From Tabrizicola aquatica (GTDB lineage Bacteria > Pseudomonadota > Alphaproteobacteria > Rhodobacterales > Rhodobacteraceae): a stretch of 64,000 nucleotides of DNA. The stretch spans positions 310,001 to 374,000 of the forward strand of contig NZ_PJON01000002.1 in NCBI RefSeq assembly GCF_002900975.1. The letters run 5' to 3'. The first letter of the stretch is position 1. The number at the start of each line of letters is the position of its first letter. Below are positions 38,350-48,213 of this stretch, piece by piece. The position numbers and the translations under genes are program-made. Under the pieces are notes generated by a model. The model had not been told where the DNA came from, searched no databases, and saw only the letters and a program-made list of their open reading frames with translations.

Positions 38350-38378
38350 GCTATAGACGCTTTGCAGGATTCCCGCAA
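38350..38378 (-). promoter_or_regulatory. Predicted promoter of the Tat-type L,D-transpeptidase
   Basis: Reading the minus strand, TTGCGG (38378-38373) and TATAGC (38355-38350) are spaced 17 bases, about 40 bases upstream of the start codon. Confidence 0.5.
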
Positions 38379-38496
38379 ATCAAACACCTGTCAGCTTTCG
38401 CCGATCGGCAGAAAGCCCGTTTGAACCTTGTCCGTCCTTTCGCTAGAGAAGGCCCAACAGCTGCCCCGTGGGGGTGGCGAGGATCTGGTGGACGCT

Positions 38497-39009
38497 ATGG
38501 AAAGACGCATGTTTCTGCTGGGCGGCGCGGGCCTAGCGCTTTCGGCCTGTGTGCCGACGCGGGGGCCGACACTGGGCGCGGATGGCAAGCCTTTGCCGCA
38601 GGTGTACCGGATCAAGCCGGGGGATGAAGAGGTAATCTCGTTCCGCTTGCTGGATTCGGTCAACACGTTGCGGGCGGCGCGGTCGCTGTCGCCGCTGGCG
38701 TTCGACGCGCGGCTGAATGCCGCCGCCGCAACGCATTCGCGCGACATGTCGGTGCAGAACCGGCCCTGGCACTTTGGGTCCGACGGCTCGTCGCCGCTGA
38801 TGCGGGTGCAGCGCGTGGGCTATACCGGGCGGTTGGTGGGCGAGTTGATCTCGGAAACCTATGAGACCGAACTGGTCACGCTGTCGGCCTGGATGGCGCA
38901 GGCGGATACGCGGGCGGTGATCATGGACCCGCAGGCGCGGCAGATCGGATTTTCCTGGTTCCAGGAGCCGAACGGCAAGATCTGGTGGACGCTGATCACC
39001 GGGGCCTGA
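38497..39009 (+). CDS. CAP/SCP-domain lipoprotein
   Basis: The 170-residue protein has a lipoprotein signal (FLLGGAGLALSAC, lipobox LSAC). A bacterial CAP (CAP/YkwD-like) domain follows: LDSVNTLRAARSLSPLAFDA, LNAAAATHSRDMS and RPWHFGSDGSSPLMR carry the conserved His/Glu-type positions. CAP proteins in bacteria are secreted and mostly uncharacterised, and some relate to the cell wall or sporulation. I chose the ATG at 38497 (MERRMFLLGG). It lies between two L,D-transpeptidase genes and shares a terminator with the second. Confidence 0.78.
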   Translation: MERRMFLLGGAGLALSACVPTRGPTLGADGKPLPQVYRIKPGDEEVISFRLLDSVNTLRAARSLSPLAFDARLNAAAATHSRDMSVQNRPWHFGSDGSSPLMRVQRVGYTGRLVGELISETYETELVTLSAWMAQADTRAVIMDPQARQIGFSWFQEPNGKIWWTLITGA

Positions 39010-39032
39010 GCCTTTGGGTCAGGCAGGACGGG

Positions 39033-39056
39033 GGGCGCCTTTGCGGGCGCCCTTTT
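39033..39056. terminator. Terminator between the CAP lipoprotein and second L,D-transpeptidase genes
   Basis: Arms gggcgcc / ggcgccc with a six-base loop are followed by TTTTG on the plus strand, suiting the CAP lipoprotein gene. Confidence 0.75.
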
Positions 39057-39060
39057 GCGT

Positions 39061-39558
39061 TCAGGGCAGGATGAAGATCGGCGTGCCCGGATTCACCATG
39101 GAATAGACGACCTCCATCTCGTTGTCGGTGAGGGCGACGCAGCCCCAGGTCCAGTCGCGGCTGCGAATCTTGCCGTTGGGACCGCCGTGGATGAAGATGT
39201 CGCCGCCGGGCGACTTGCCCTGCGCCTCGGCAAAGGCGATGTCGGCCTCGTTCGGGTAGGAGATGCCGAGCGACAGGTGGAACTGCGAGTTCGGGTTCTT
39301 GTGGCTGATGAAGTACTGGCCTTCGGGCGTCTTGCCGTCGCCTTCGAACTGCTTGTGCCCGTCGGGGGCGAAGCCCAGCGCGATATCGTAGGACTTCAGC
39401 ACCTTGTCATGGTGGAACAGGTACATCTTGCGGTCGGTCTTGTGGACCTGGACCTGCGTGACCTCGGGGCCACGATATTTCAGGAACTTGGTCTTGGGGG
39501 CACAGGCCGAAAGGCCCAGCGTGACCACCAGGAGGAGGAGGATTCCGAAACCGCGCAT
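39061..39558 (-). CDS. L,D-transpeptidase lipoprotein (YkuD)
   Basis: The 165-residue protein has a lipoprotein signal (GILLLLVVTLGLSACAP, lipobox LSAC) and a compact YkuD domain: VHKTDRKMYLFHHDKVLKSY, HGGPNGKIRSRDW and WGCVALTDNEM with the catalytic Cys. It resembles ErfK/YafK-type murein L,D-transpeptidases. An ATG at 39579 is possible, but the one at 39558 gives a normal-length signal. It is convergent with the CAP gene and the second YkuD enzyme within 2 kb. Confidence 0.88.
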   Translation of the reverse strand: MRGFGILLLLVVTLGLSACAPKTKFLKYRGPEVTQVQVHKTDRKMYLFHHDKVLKSYDIALGFAPDGHKQFEGDGKTPEGQYFISHKNPNSQFHLSLGISYPNEADIAFAEAQGKSPGGDIFIHGGPNGKIRSRDWTWGCVALTDNEMEVVYSMVNPGTPIFILP

Positions 39559-39651
39559 GCCTGTGACCGTCTGCCCCATTTTTTTCCAAGAGGTACAGGA
39601 TTTCGGCCGCGCTGCAAAGCAGGACAGGCTGTCGCAGGGATCACGGAAGCG

Positions 39652-40863
39652 TCAGCGTGACAGGCGGGCGACAAGCTCAACATGGGTGGACCAGCGGAAC
39701 TGGTCGATGACCTGGACCCAGTCGAGGCGGTAGCCGGCGGCGGTCAGCGCCTTTGCGTCGCGAGCGAAGGTGACGGGGTTGCAGGAGACGGCGGCGATCA
39801 CGGGGATTTTGGACGCGGCCAGGGTCTGCGTCTGCGCCTCGGCCCCGGCGCGGGGGGGGTCGATGACGGCGCCGGTGAACTGTTCGAGTTCGTCCGGTTC
39901 CAGCGGGCGGCGGAAAAGGTCGCGCGTCTCGGTGCTGATGCGGTGGAGGTTCGGGGTGTTGCGGGCGGCAAGGTCGAGGGCCTTGGTCATGGCCGCGTCG
40001 CCTTCGACGGCGTGGACCTCCATCGTCCCGGCCAGCGGCAGGGTGAAGGTTCCGACGCCAGAGAAGAGGTCAACGATGCGCTTCTGGGGGCCAAGGGCTT
40101 GGCGGACCGCAGCAAGGAGCGCGGCCTCGCCTTCGGCCGTTGCTTGCAGGAAGGCCCCGGGCGGGGGGACGACGGTGGCGGTGCCCATGGTCAGCGCGGG
40201 GCGGTCGCGCAGCGCCACGGTCTCGCCGTCCCAGGTCAGACGCGAGAAGGCGTGCGCTTCGACCAGGCGGGCGAGGTCCATGCGAAGGGTGCTGTCCAGG
40301 GGTTTGCCGCCCGTGACCACAACATCCGGGCCACCGCGGGTCAGGGTGACTTGCAGCGACAATTCGGCGGTGCGTGATCCGCCGACATAGACCAGCGCCT
40401 GCAGGCCGGGGAAGGCCGCCAGGATGCCGGGGTGCAGAAGCTGGCAATCCGGGATCTCGGCGATTGTGTCCGAGGCACGGGCGTGAAAGCCGATCAGCAC
40501 ACCCGATTTCGTACGGCGGGCCGACAGGGTAGCGCGGCGCCGGGAATTCGGTGGCGAGGTGACAAGGGGCAGGAAATCAGTCGCAAGACCCTGGCCCGCA
40601 AGGGCGTTCACGACGACCTCTTGCTTCCAGGCGGCCACAAAGGGCTCGGCGGCGTGCTGCAACTGGCAGCCACCACAGGCGCGGGCGTGGCGGCAGGGCG
40701 GTTTGACGCGGTTGGGCGAGGGGGTGATGATCTTGGGATCAGCCAAGCGATCGCCGTCGGGCGTGCCTTCGACCACTTCACCGGGCAGGGTGCCGGGCAC
40801 ATACAGGGGTCCGGGGGCGATGCCGTGGCCAAGGTGGCCCAGCCGGTCAATGGTGACGATCAC
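39652..40863 (-). CDS. TrmA/RlmD-family RNA (uracil-5-)-methyltransferase
   Basis: The 403-residue SAM enzyme of the 23S rRNA m5U1939 methyltransferase (RlmD/RumA) family has a shortened TRAM-like N-terminus. Iron-sulfur cysteines lie in CRHARACGGCQLQH and IPDCQLL. The SAM motif is IVDLFSGVGTFTLPL, the catalytic region AVIDPPRAGA, and the nucleophilic Cys sits in AVSCNPVTFARD. The target RNA is probably 23S rRNA but is not proven by sequence. The GTG start overlaps the stop of the ABC exporter upstream (GTGA). Confidence 0.87.
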   Translation of the reverse strand: MIVTIDRLGHLGHGIAPGPLYVPGTLPGEVVEGTPDGDRLADPKIITPSPNRVKPPCRHARACGGCQLQHAAEPFVAAWKQEVVVNALAGQGLATDFLPLVTSPPNSRRRATLSARRTKSGVLIGFHARASDTIAEIPDCQLLHPGILAAFPGLQALVYVGGSRTAELSLQVTLTRGGPDVVVTGGKPLDSTLRMDLARLVEAHAFSRLTWDGETVALRDRPALTMGTATVVPPPGAFLQATAEGEAALLAAVRQALGPQKRIVDLFSGVGTFTLPLAGTMEVHAVEGDAAMTKALDLAARNTPNLHRISTETRDLFRRPLEPDELEQFTGAVIDPPRAGAEAQTQTLAASKIPVIAAVSCNPVTFARDAKALTAAGYRLDWVQVIDQFRWSTHVELVARLSR

Positions 40864-42716
40864 TCTGCCGCTTCCGCTTCTTCGTCTTCGGTGCCGATGA
40901 AGCCGCCTGATTGCCGTTTCCAGTACCGCGCGTAAAGCCCATCCTTGGCCAGCAACTCGTCATGGCTGCCGATTTCGACGATCCGGCCACGGTCCAGCAC
41001 GATGATCCGGTCCATCGCGGCGATGGTCGACAGGCGGTGCGCGATGGCAAGGACGGTCTTGCCCTGCATCACGCGGCCCAGCGCCTCTTGGATGCTGGCC
41101 TCGACTTCGCTGTCCAGCGCAGAAGTCGCCTCGTCCAGCACCAGGATCGGCGCGTCCTTCAGGAAGGCGCGGGCCAGGGCGATGCGCTGGCGCTGGCCGC
41201 CGGACAGCTTGACGCCGCGTTCGCCAAGGAAAGCGTCATAACCCTTGCGGCCGTTGTGGTCGAGCATCTGGCCGATGAACTCATCCGCTTCGGCGGCCTT
41301 GGCTGCGGCGATGATTTCGTCCTGCGACGCCTCGGGTCGGCCGTATGCGATATTGTCGCGCGCGCTGCGATTGAACATCGCGGTTTCCTGCGTGACCATG
41401 CCGATCTGGCGGCGTAGGCTTTCCTGCGTGACGTTGCGAACGTCCAGCCCGTCGATGGTGATGCGGCCCTGTTCGGGGTCGTAAAGGCGGAGAAGAAGCG
41501 AGACGAGCGAGGATTTCCCCGCGCCCGAGGCGCCGACGATGCCCAGCTTTTCACCCGCGCCGATGGTCAGGTCGATGTCCTGCACCCCGCCGCGTTGGCG
41601 ACCATAGGCGAAGGTGACGTGGTCGAAGCGGATCTCGCCCTTGATCCGCGGCAGGGGTTGCGCATCGGGGGCGTCGGCCAGCGTGTGGGGGATGGAGAGG
41701 GTGCGCATCCCATCCTCGACCTCGCCCACGCTGGTATAGATCGACATGAGCGTGAAGCTGACCCAGCCCGACATCTGCGCGATGCGCAGCGCGATGGCCC
41801 CGGCGGCGGCAATGTCGCCAGCGGTGGCGCTGCCCTGTTGCCAAAGCATGACGGTTCCGCCGATCAGCAGAACGGGAAGGATGCCGGCCAGCAACATCAA
41901 CGAGAAGCGGAACCAGGTGGAGATCACGCCGAATTCGAGGGATCGTTCGCGGAACACCTCCATGGCGTCCAGCGCGACCCGGTCCTCGAAGGCGTGGTGG
42001 GCGAACAGCTTGACCGTCTTGATGTTGGTGATCGTGTCGACGACCTGGCCCGACACCATCGCGCGGCTGGAGGCGCGGGCGGCAGAGTTCTTGCGGATCA
42101 TCGGCATGAAAAAGCGGATCAGCCAGACATAGGCGATCAGCCAGACCAGCAGCGCGATGGCGACCTTGGCATCGACAGCCACCAGGAAGGCGACCGATCC
42201 GATGACGGAGGCAAGCGCGAAGCAGACGGTGTTGATGACCTCGGTCGCGACATCGGTGACGGCGCGGGCGGCCTGCATCTGCTTTTGCGCGATGCGGCCG
42301 GCGAAGTCGTTGTCGAAGAAGGTGACGGCCTGGCCCAGGGTCCAGCGGTGCAGGCGGGACAGGACCAGCGGCATCACGTTCGGGCCGATGATGATGCTGT
42401 TGGACGCTGAAGATACGGCAAAGGCCAGGGGGCGCAGGATCAGGTAGAAGACCAGGAACCAGACCACGAGGCTGTAGTGCGTGGCGAAAAAGTCGGTCGG
42501 GCCGGAATTGACGGCAGCGTCGATCACCCAGCCCAGGATCAGGGCGCTGACAACCTCGGTCACGCCGGCGAGTGACGACAGGATGCCAGCGACGACCAGC
42601 ATCGGCCAGGACCCCGCAAGCGACCAGCGCATGAAGGCACCCAACCGTTGCGGCGGGGGGCCGTCGGCGGGGCGGAAGGCGTCGATGAGGGAGCCGAGGC
42701 TTTGAAGGGCGCTCAT
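40860..42716 (-). CDS. ABC exporter half-transporter, ATP-binding/permease (second of tandem pair)
   Basis: The 618-residue protein has an N-terminal six-helix type I exporter domain (about residues 40-330). The nucleotide-binding domain has Walker A GIVGASGAGKSSLVSLLL, signature LSGGQRQRIALARAFL and Walker B ILVLDEATSALDSE. It starts at the ATG at 42716 (MSALQSLGSLID). Closely similar to the preceding gene, it is probably one half of a heterodimeric multidrug or lipid-like exporter; the substrate is unknown. Its stop overlaps the start of the RNA methyltransferase. Confidence 0.88.
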   Translation of the reverse strand: MSALQSLGSLIDAFRPADGPPPQRLGAFMRWSLAGSWPMLVVAGILSSLAGVTEVVSALILGWVIDAAVNSGPTDFFATHYSLVVWFLVFYLILRPLAFAVSSASNSIIIGPNVMPLVLSRLHRWTLGQAVTFFDNDFAGRIAQKQMQAARAVTDVATEVINTVCFALASVIGSVAFLVAVDAKVAIALLVWLIAYVWLIRFFMPMIRKNSAARASSRAMVSGQVVDTITNIKTVKLFAHHAFEDRVALDAMEVFRERSLEFGVISTWFRFSLMLLAGILPVLLIGGTVMLWQQGSATAGDIAAAGAIALRIAQMSGWVSFTLMSIYTSVGEVEDGMRTLSIPHTLADAPDAQPLPRIKGEIRFDHVTFAYGRQRGGVQDIDLTIGAGEKLGIVGASGAGKSSLVSLLLRLYDPEQGRITIDGLDVRNVTQESLRRQIGMVTQETAMFNRSARDNIAYGRPEASQDEIIAAAKAAEADEFIGQMLDHNGRKGYDAFLGERGVKLSGGQRQRIALARAFLKDAPILVLDEATSALDSEVEASIQEALGRVMQGKTVLAIAHRLSTIAAMDRIIVLDRGRIVEIGSHDELLAKDGLYARYWKRQSGGFIGTEDEEAEAAE

Positions 42717-42773
42717 GCGGCAGAGGTAGGCCGGTGGGCGGGAAAGGGCAAGTGTTGGTCGGCCGGGACTGCT

Positions 42774-42831
42774 CGTCGATGACTTCGTCACTCCTCGCGC
42801 GGGGCGGAGGAGGAGACGAAGTCGAACGACG
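42774..42831. repeat. Long imperfect hairpin between the tandem ABC genes
   Basis: Nested arms cgtcg / cgacg, gacttcgtc / gacgaagtc and ctcctc / gaggag enclose a 10-base GC loop, beginning seven bases after the upstream ABC gene stop. No T run is present on the reading strand. It could tune expression of the second gene, stabilise the mRNA, or be a mobile palindrome. It fills most of the 121-base gap. Confidence 0.65.
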
Positions 42832-42837
42832 ACGGGT

Positions 42838-44685
<1,848 letters not shown>

Positions 44686-44848
44686 GGGAAAGACCCGAAG
44701 CAAGATGCGGCGATGGGGGTGAAGCGGTGCCTGCAAGCGACCGCCACGACGGGACCGGTCAACTCAGGCGAGTCGAAAGGAAATCCCGTTGTCCATGCCA
44801 AACCTCTTGTCTTGGGTGCGGATGTGGTAGCGCAACCGGAGCGGGTTG

Positions 44849-46006
44849 TCACGCCCCCTTGAGCAGCTCTTCCCGCGTGAGGGCAAGGTCAGACGCAAGC
44901 CAGCGGTTTTCCAGTTGCTTCAACCGCGCGCCCAGCGCCGCGCCCTGCATGGCGGGCATCAGGTCGCCGGCGGTGACGGGGAACCTGGCGGTTGCGCCGC
45001 GCTGGACCTGTGGCTGCCAGTCCCAGGGCGGGTGAGTGCCAAAGGTAGCGGCACGGGCCAGGATGGCGTCGGCCGCAAGGTCCGCGCCCAGCCGCCAGCC
45101 AAGCGCAGCCGGAGTATCCGAAGAACCAAGCGCCGTGCGGAGGTGGTCAAGATCCCGAACCTCGGCCCTGGAGAGGCGCAGGCTGTCGGTCGCGCCACCA
45201 AGGATGGCAAGACGGCGAAGCCAGCGGGACGGCTCGGCAGCGTCCAGATGGACAAGCGGGGCCAGCGCGCGGGGATCGGCACCGGGCAGGATGCGGGTCA
45301 GGATGCCGGCATGGAACATGGCGGCGACCGAAGGCGCGGGATCGTGGGCGGCGAGAAGTTTCCGCAACTCGGCGGTGATGCGTTCCCTGGAGATGCCGTG
45401 AAGGCCGTCCGCCAGCGCGGCGCAGGCGGCAAGGCCCTCGGGCTCCAGACCCTGCATCGGATCGCCATAGGCGGCATGGAAGCGGAAGAAACGGAGGATG
45501 CGAAGGTAATCCTCGCGGATCCGGGTTTCCGGGTCGCCGACAAAGCGGACGCAGCGGGCGTGCAGGTCGGGCAGGCCGTGCAGCGGGTCGATCACCCTGC
45601 CGTGGCGGTCGGCATATAGCGCGTTCATGGTGAAGTCGCGGCGCTGGGCGTCCTCGGCGATGTCGGTGGAATAGGCCACCACGGCGCGGCGGCCGTCGGT
45701 TTCGACATCGCGGCGAAACGTCGTGACCTCATGCGGTTTGCCATCGGCGACGACGGTCACGGTGCCATGGTCGATGCCGGTTGGGACGGGCTTGAACCCC
45801 GCCGCTTCGGCCAGGTGCGAGACAGTTTCGGGGGTCGCGTCGGTGCTGAGGTCCACATCGGTGACCGGAACGCCGAGAAGCGCGTTGCGGACGCAGCCAC
45901 CGACGAACAGGACCGTATGGCCAGCCGCCTCAAGCGCCTGCATCAGGCTTTGGGTGCCCGGATGCTCTAGCCAGTCGCCCGCGATGGGAGTGGGTGTAAC
46001 GTTCAT
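44849..46006 (-). CDS. cca: CCA tRNA nucleotidyltransferase
   Basis: The 385-residue class II nucleotidyltransferase adds or repairs the CCA 3' end of tRNAs. The head domain has VLFVGGCVRNALLGVPVTD, the DxD motif in VDLSTDATPE and RRDFTMNALYAD; RNA-binding motifs follow (GDPETRIREDYLRILRFFRF). The poly(A) polymerase alternative is less likely from length and neighbourhood. I chose the ATG at 46006 (MNVTPTPIAGDW). It lies 113 bases after the CoA-Nudix gene, with repeat copy B between them. Confidence 0.9.
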   Translation of the reverse strand: MNVTPTPIAGDWLEHPGTQSLMQALEAAGHTVLFVGGCVRNALLGVPVTDVDLSTDATPETVSHLAEAAGFKPVPTGIDHGTVTVVADGKPHEVTTFRRDVETDGRRAVVAYSTDIAEDAQRRDFTMNALYADRHGRVIDPLHGLPDLHARCVRFVGDPETRIREDYLRILRFFRFHAAYGDPMQGLEPEGLAACAALADGLHGISRERITAELRKLLAAHDPAPSVAAMFHAGILTRILPGADPRALAPLVHLDAAEPSRWLRRLAILGGATDSLRLSRAEVRDLDHLRTALGSSDTPAALGWRLGADLAADAILARAATFGTHPPWDWQPQVQRGATARFPVTAGDLMPAMQGAALGARLKQLENRWLASDLALTREELLKGA

Positions 46007-46062
46007 GCGCGGCAGGATAGGGGCGGATTGGCGGGACGGATAGGGTGCGCTTTTGGTTCGAA

Positions 46063-46108
46063 CCCGGGGCGCTGCCCCGGACCCCGGGATATTTTTGGAC
46101 AGAAAATG
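46063..46108. repeat. Intergenic repeat copy B (GC hairpin plus GGGATATTT tail)
   Basis: Arms ccggggc / gccccgg with loop gct are followed by ACCCCGGGATATTTTTGGAC and AGAAAATG. The order matches copy A at 36426-36480 (hairpin, ACCCC, G-GATATTT, purine-rich AAGGTGAAG/AGAAAATG). Confidence 0.6.
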
Positions 46109-46119
46109 CAGGGGCTGCG

Positions 46120-46716
46120 TCAAGCCTGCGCGCGGTCCGCCAGACCCCGCAGGATCCGCGCGGTGGCGCCCCAGATGTAATAGGGACCATGGGGCACGGC
46201 ATAGTAGCGGCGCCAGACACCCATCCAGCGGCGGCGTTCGATGGCAAAGCGGGCCGGGGTCAGGACGTGGGACAGGGGGACGGTGAAAACCTCGTCCACC
46301 TCACCCGCTTCGGGGACCGGGGTGAAGGGTCCGCGGATCAGGCCGACGAAGGGGGTGATGGCAAAGCCGGTGACGGTTTCGTGGACGGGCAGGGTGCCAA
46401 GGATTTCCACGCGGGAAGGGTCAAGGCCGATCTCCTCACGGCTTTCGCGCAGGGCGGCGGCTTCGGGGCTGGCGTCGGTCGGATCGACCTTGCCGCCCGG
46501 AAAGGCGATCTGGCCGGGGTGGTGCTTCAGGTGCGAGGACCGCTTGGTCAGGATCAGGCCGGCGCCTTCAGGGCGGAGCCAGACGGGGACCAGAACGGCA
46601 GCCGGGCGCAGCGGCTTGTCCGCCGGGGGCCGGATCCCGGGGTTCAGGTCGAAATCCGAGGACGGCCCGGCGGGGCGGACAAGCGCCGCGCGCAGGGCGT
46701 CCTCGACGTCGATCAT
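46120..46716 (-). CDS. CoA-pyrophosphatase-type Nudix hydrolase
   Basis: The 198-residue protein has the NudL/UPF0035 signature LTKRSSHLKHHPGQIAFPGG running into the Nudix box, with the catalytic RESREEIGL segment. Family members cleave CoA and derivatives to phosphopantetheine and 3',5'-ADP. The ATG overlaps the hslO stop (ATGA). It is the second gene of the hslO operon. Confidence 0.87.
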   Translation of the reverse strand: MIDVEDALRAALVRPAGPSSDFDLNPGIRPPADKPLRPAAVLVPVWLRPEGAGLILTKRSSHLKHHPGQIAFPGGKVDPTDASPEAAALRESREEIGLDPSRVEILGTLPVHETVTGFAITPFVGLIRGPFTPVPEAGEVDEVFTVPLSHVLTPARFAIERRRWMGVWRRYYAVPHGPYYIWGATARILRGLADRAQA

Positions 46717-47699
46717 TCCGGCTTGACCGCTTCGAAGCCCAGGGTCTTTGGGTCCATCTCGTAATGTGCGCCGCAGAACTGGCAGTCGGCGGTGACGATG
46801 CCAGAGTCGGTGGTCATCTTGGCGATGTCCTTCTGGCTGTAGATCGACATGGTGTTGCGCACCTTGTCCTCGCTGCAGGAGCAGCCGAACCGGACAGGCT
46901 GGGCCTCGAACACGCGGGGCTCTTCCTCATGGAACAGGCGGACCAGAAGGTCGGTTGGCGGGACCGAGGGGCCGATCATCTCCAGCGTCTCGACGGTGTC
47001 GAGCAGCATGTTGGCGCGGTTCCAGTCGTCGGATTCGGCGCCGCCCAGGATGTCGGCATGGGTCAGAAGGCCGCCTTCGCCGCTGCCCTGTTCGGCGGCC
47101 ACGCCTCCGACGGCGGGCATGTGTTGCAGCATGATCCCGCCGGCGCGCCAATGCATCGGGCGGCCGGGTTCGGTGCTTTCGCCATAGGCCAACTGGAAGC
47201 GGGTCGGGATCTGTTCGGACTGGGCAAAATAGGTCTGCGCGCAGTCGGACAGGCTTTTGCCGGCGATGGGAGTGAAGCCCTGGTAGGGGACCATGCCTTC
47301 GCCCTGGTCGATCATGACGGCAAAGTAGCCCTCGCCGATCTGGGAGAAGGGGTCGGCCTTCAGGTCCAGCCGGTCGGCATCGTAGCTGGCATAGGCGCGG
47401 ATGCGGGCGGGTTGGCCGTCCTCGGTCGGGCCGTAGTAATCGGTGGCGATCAGGCGGGCGGGGCCCTTGCCGCGGACCTGCAGCGAGAGCTTCCAGCGCA
47501 GCTTGACGGCCTGGCCGATCAGCGCGGTGAGAAGCGCGGTTTCGGCCACCAGCGCCTCGATCACGGAGGGGTAAGCGTGCTGCTTCAGGACCTGGTCAAG
47601 GACCCCGTCCAGGCGCGCGACCCGGCCGCGGATGCCCGAGGCGTCAAGCTGGAATGGCAGGACGGTATCGTCCCAGGCGATTTGCGAACCGGTGGTCAT
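46713..47699 (-). CDS. hslO: Redox-regulated chaperone Hsp33
   Basis: The 328-residue holdase is activated by oxidation and unfolding. The N-terminal substrate-binding core (LPFQLDASGIRGRVARLDG) is followed by the C-terminal zinc/redox switch with CSCSEDK and CQFCGAHYEM (CxC...CxxC). AGGAA precedes the ATG at correct spacing. A predicted heat-shock promoter lies just upstream. It heads the hslO / CoA-Nudix / cca block. Confidence 0.94.
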   Translation of the reverse strand: MTTGSQIAWDDTVLPFQLDASGIRGRVARLDGVLDQVLKQHAYPSVIEALVAETALLTALIGQAVKLRWKLSLQVRGKGPARLIATDYYGPTEDGQPARIRAYASYDADRLDLKADPFSQIGEGYFAVMIDQGEGMVPYQGFTPIAGKSLSDCAQTYFAQSEQIPTRFQLAYGESTEPGRPMHWRAGGIMLQHMPAVGGVAAEQGSGEGGLLTHADILGGAESDDWNRANMLLDTVETLEMIGPSVPPTDLLVRLFHEEEPRVFEAQPVRFGCSCSEDKVRNTMSIYSQKDIAKMTTDSGIVTADCQFCGAHYEMDPKTLGFEAVKPE

Positions 47700-47740
47700 G
47701 GGGAATTCCTGATGGTGCCAATTGCTGGCATACCGCGCCT

Positions 47741-47768
47741 ATATAGGCAGGGCAACGGCTGGTCCAAG
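47741..47768 (-). promoter_or_regulatory. Predicted hslO promoter, perfect match to an RpoH-type consensus
   Basis: Reading the minus strand, CTTG (47768-47765), 17 bases, then CCTATAT (47747-47741) fits CTTG-N17-CYTATnT exactly. The start would be about 35 bases before the hslO ATG. The site overlaps the upstream region of the divergent Nudix gene. Confidence 0.6.
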
Positions 47769-47778
47769 GGGGTTCGCG

Positions 47779-48213
47779 ATGATCCGACGCTATGGCGAGG
47801 GGGTAAGGCCGGGGCAGCGCTATACCCGGCGGCCGGGGGTCTATGCGGTGCTTTTGCAGGGCGACCATATCCTGGCGACGCATCAGGCAGCGCCGGTGCC
47901 CGAATTCCAGCTGCCCGGCGGCGGGATCGACAAGGGCGAGCAACCGATTGCCGCGCTGCACCGCGAGGTGTTCGAGGAGACCGGCTGGAAGATCGCCGTC
48001 ACCCGGCGCCTGGGGGCGTTCCGGCGGTTTACCTTCATGCCGGAATACGACCTTTGGGCCGAGAAGCTGTGCACGGTCTACCTTGCCCGGCCGGTACGGC
48101 GACTGGGCCCCCCGACCGAGGCAGGGCATACGGCGGTCTGGCTGCCGGTCGAGGACGCCCTGACGCGGCTGGGAAACGAGGGCGACCGGGCGATGCTGTC
48201 GCTATTGCTCTGA
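47779..48213 (+). CDS. Nudix hydrolase of the diphosphoinositol-polyphosphate-phosphohydrolase-like type
   Basis: The 144-residue protein has an intact Nudix box (GGGIDKGEQPIAALHREV then FEETGW) and the short beta-rich fold. The ATG at 47779 (MIRRYGEGV) is preceded by AAGGGGG. Substrate is unknown: candidates are nucleoside diphosphate derivatives or polyphosphates. It diverges from hslO, and its last 12 bases overlap the convergent receiver/phosphatase gene. Confidence 0.82.
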   Translation: MIRRYGEGVRPGQRYTRRPGVYAVLLQGDHILATHQAAPVPEFQLPGGGIDKGEQPIAALHREVFEETGWKIAVTRRLGAFRRFTFMPEYDLWAEKLCTVYLARPVRRLGPPTEAGHTAVWLPVEDALTRLGNEGDRAMLSLLL

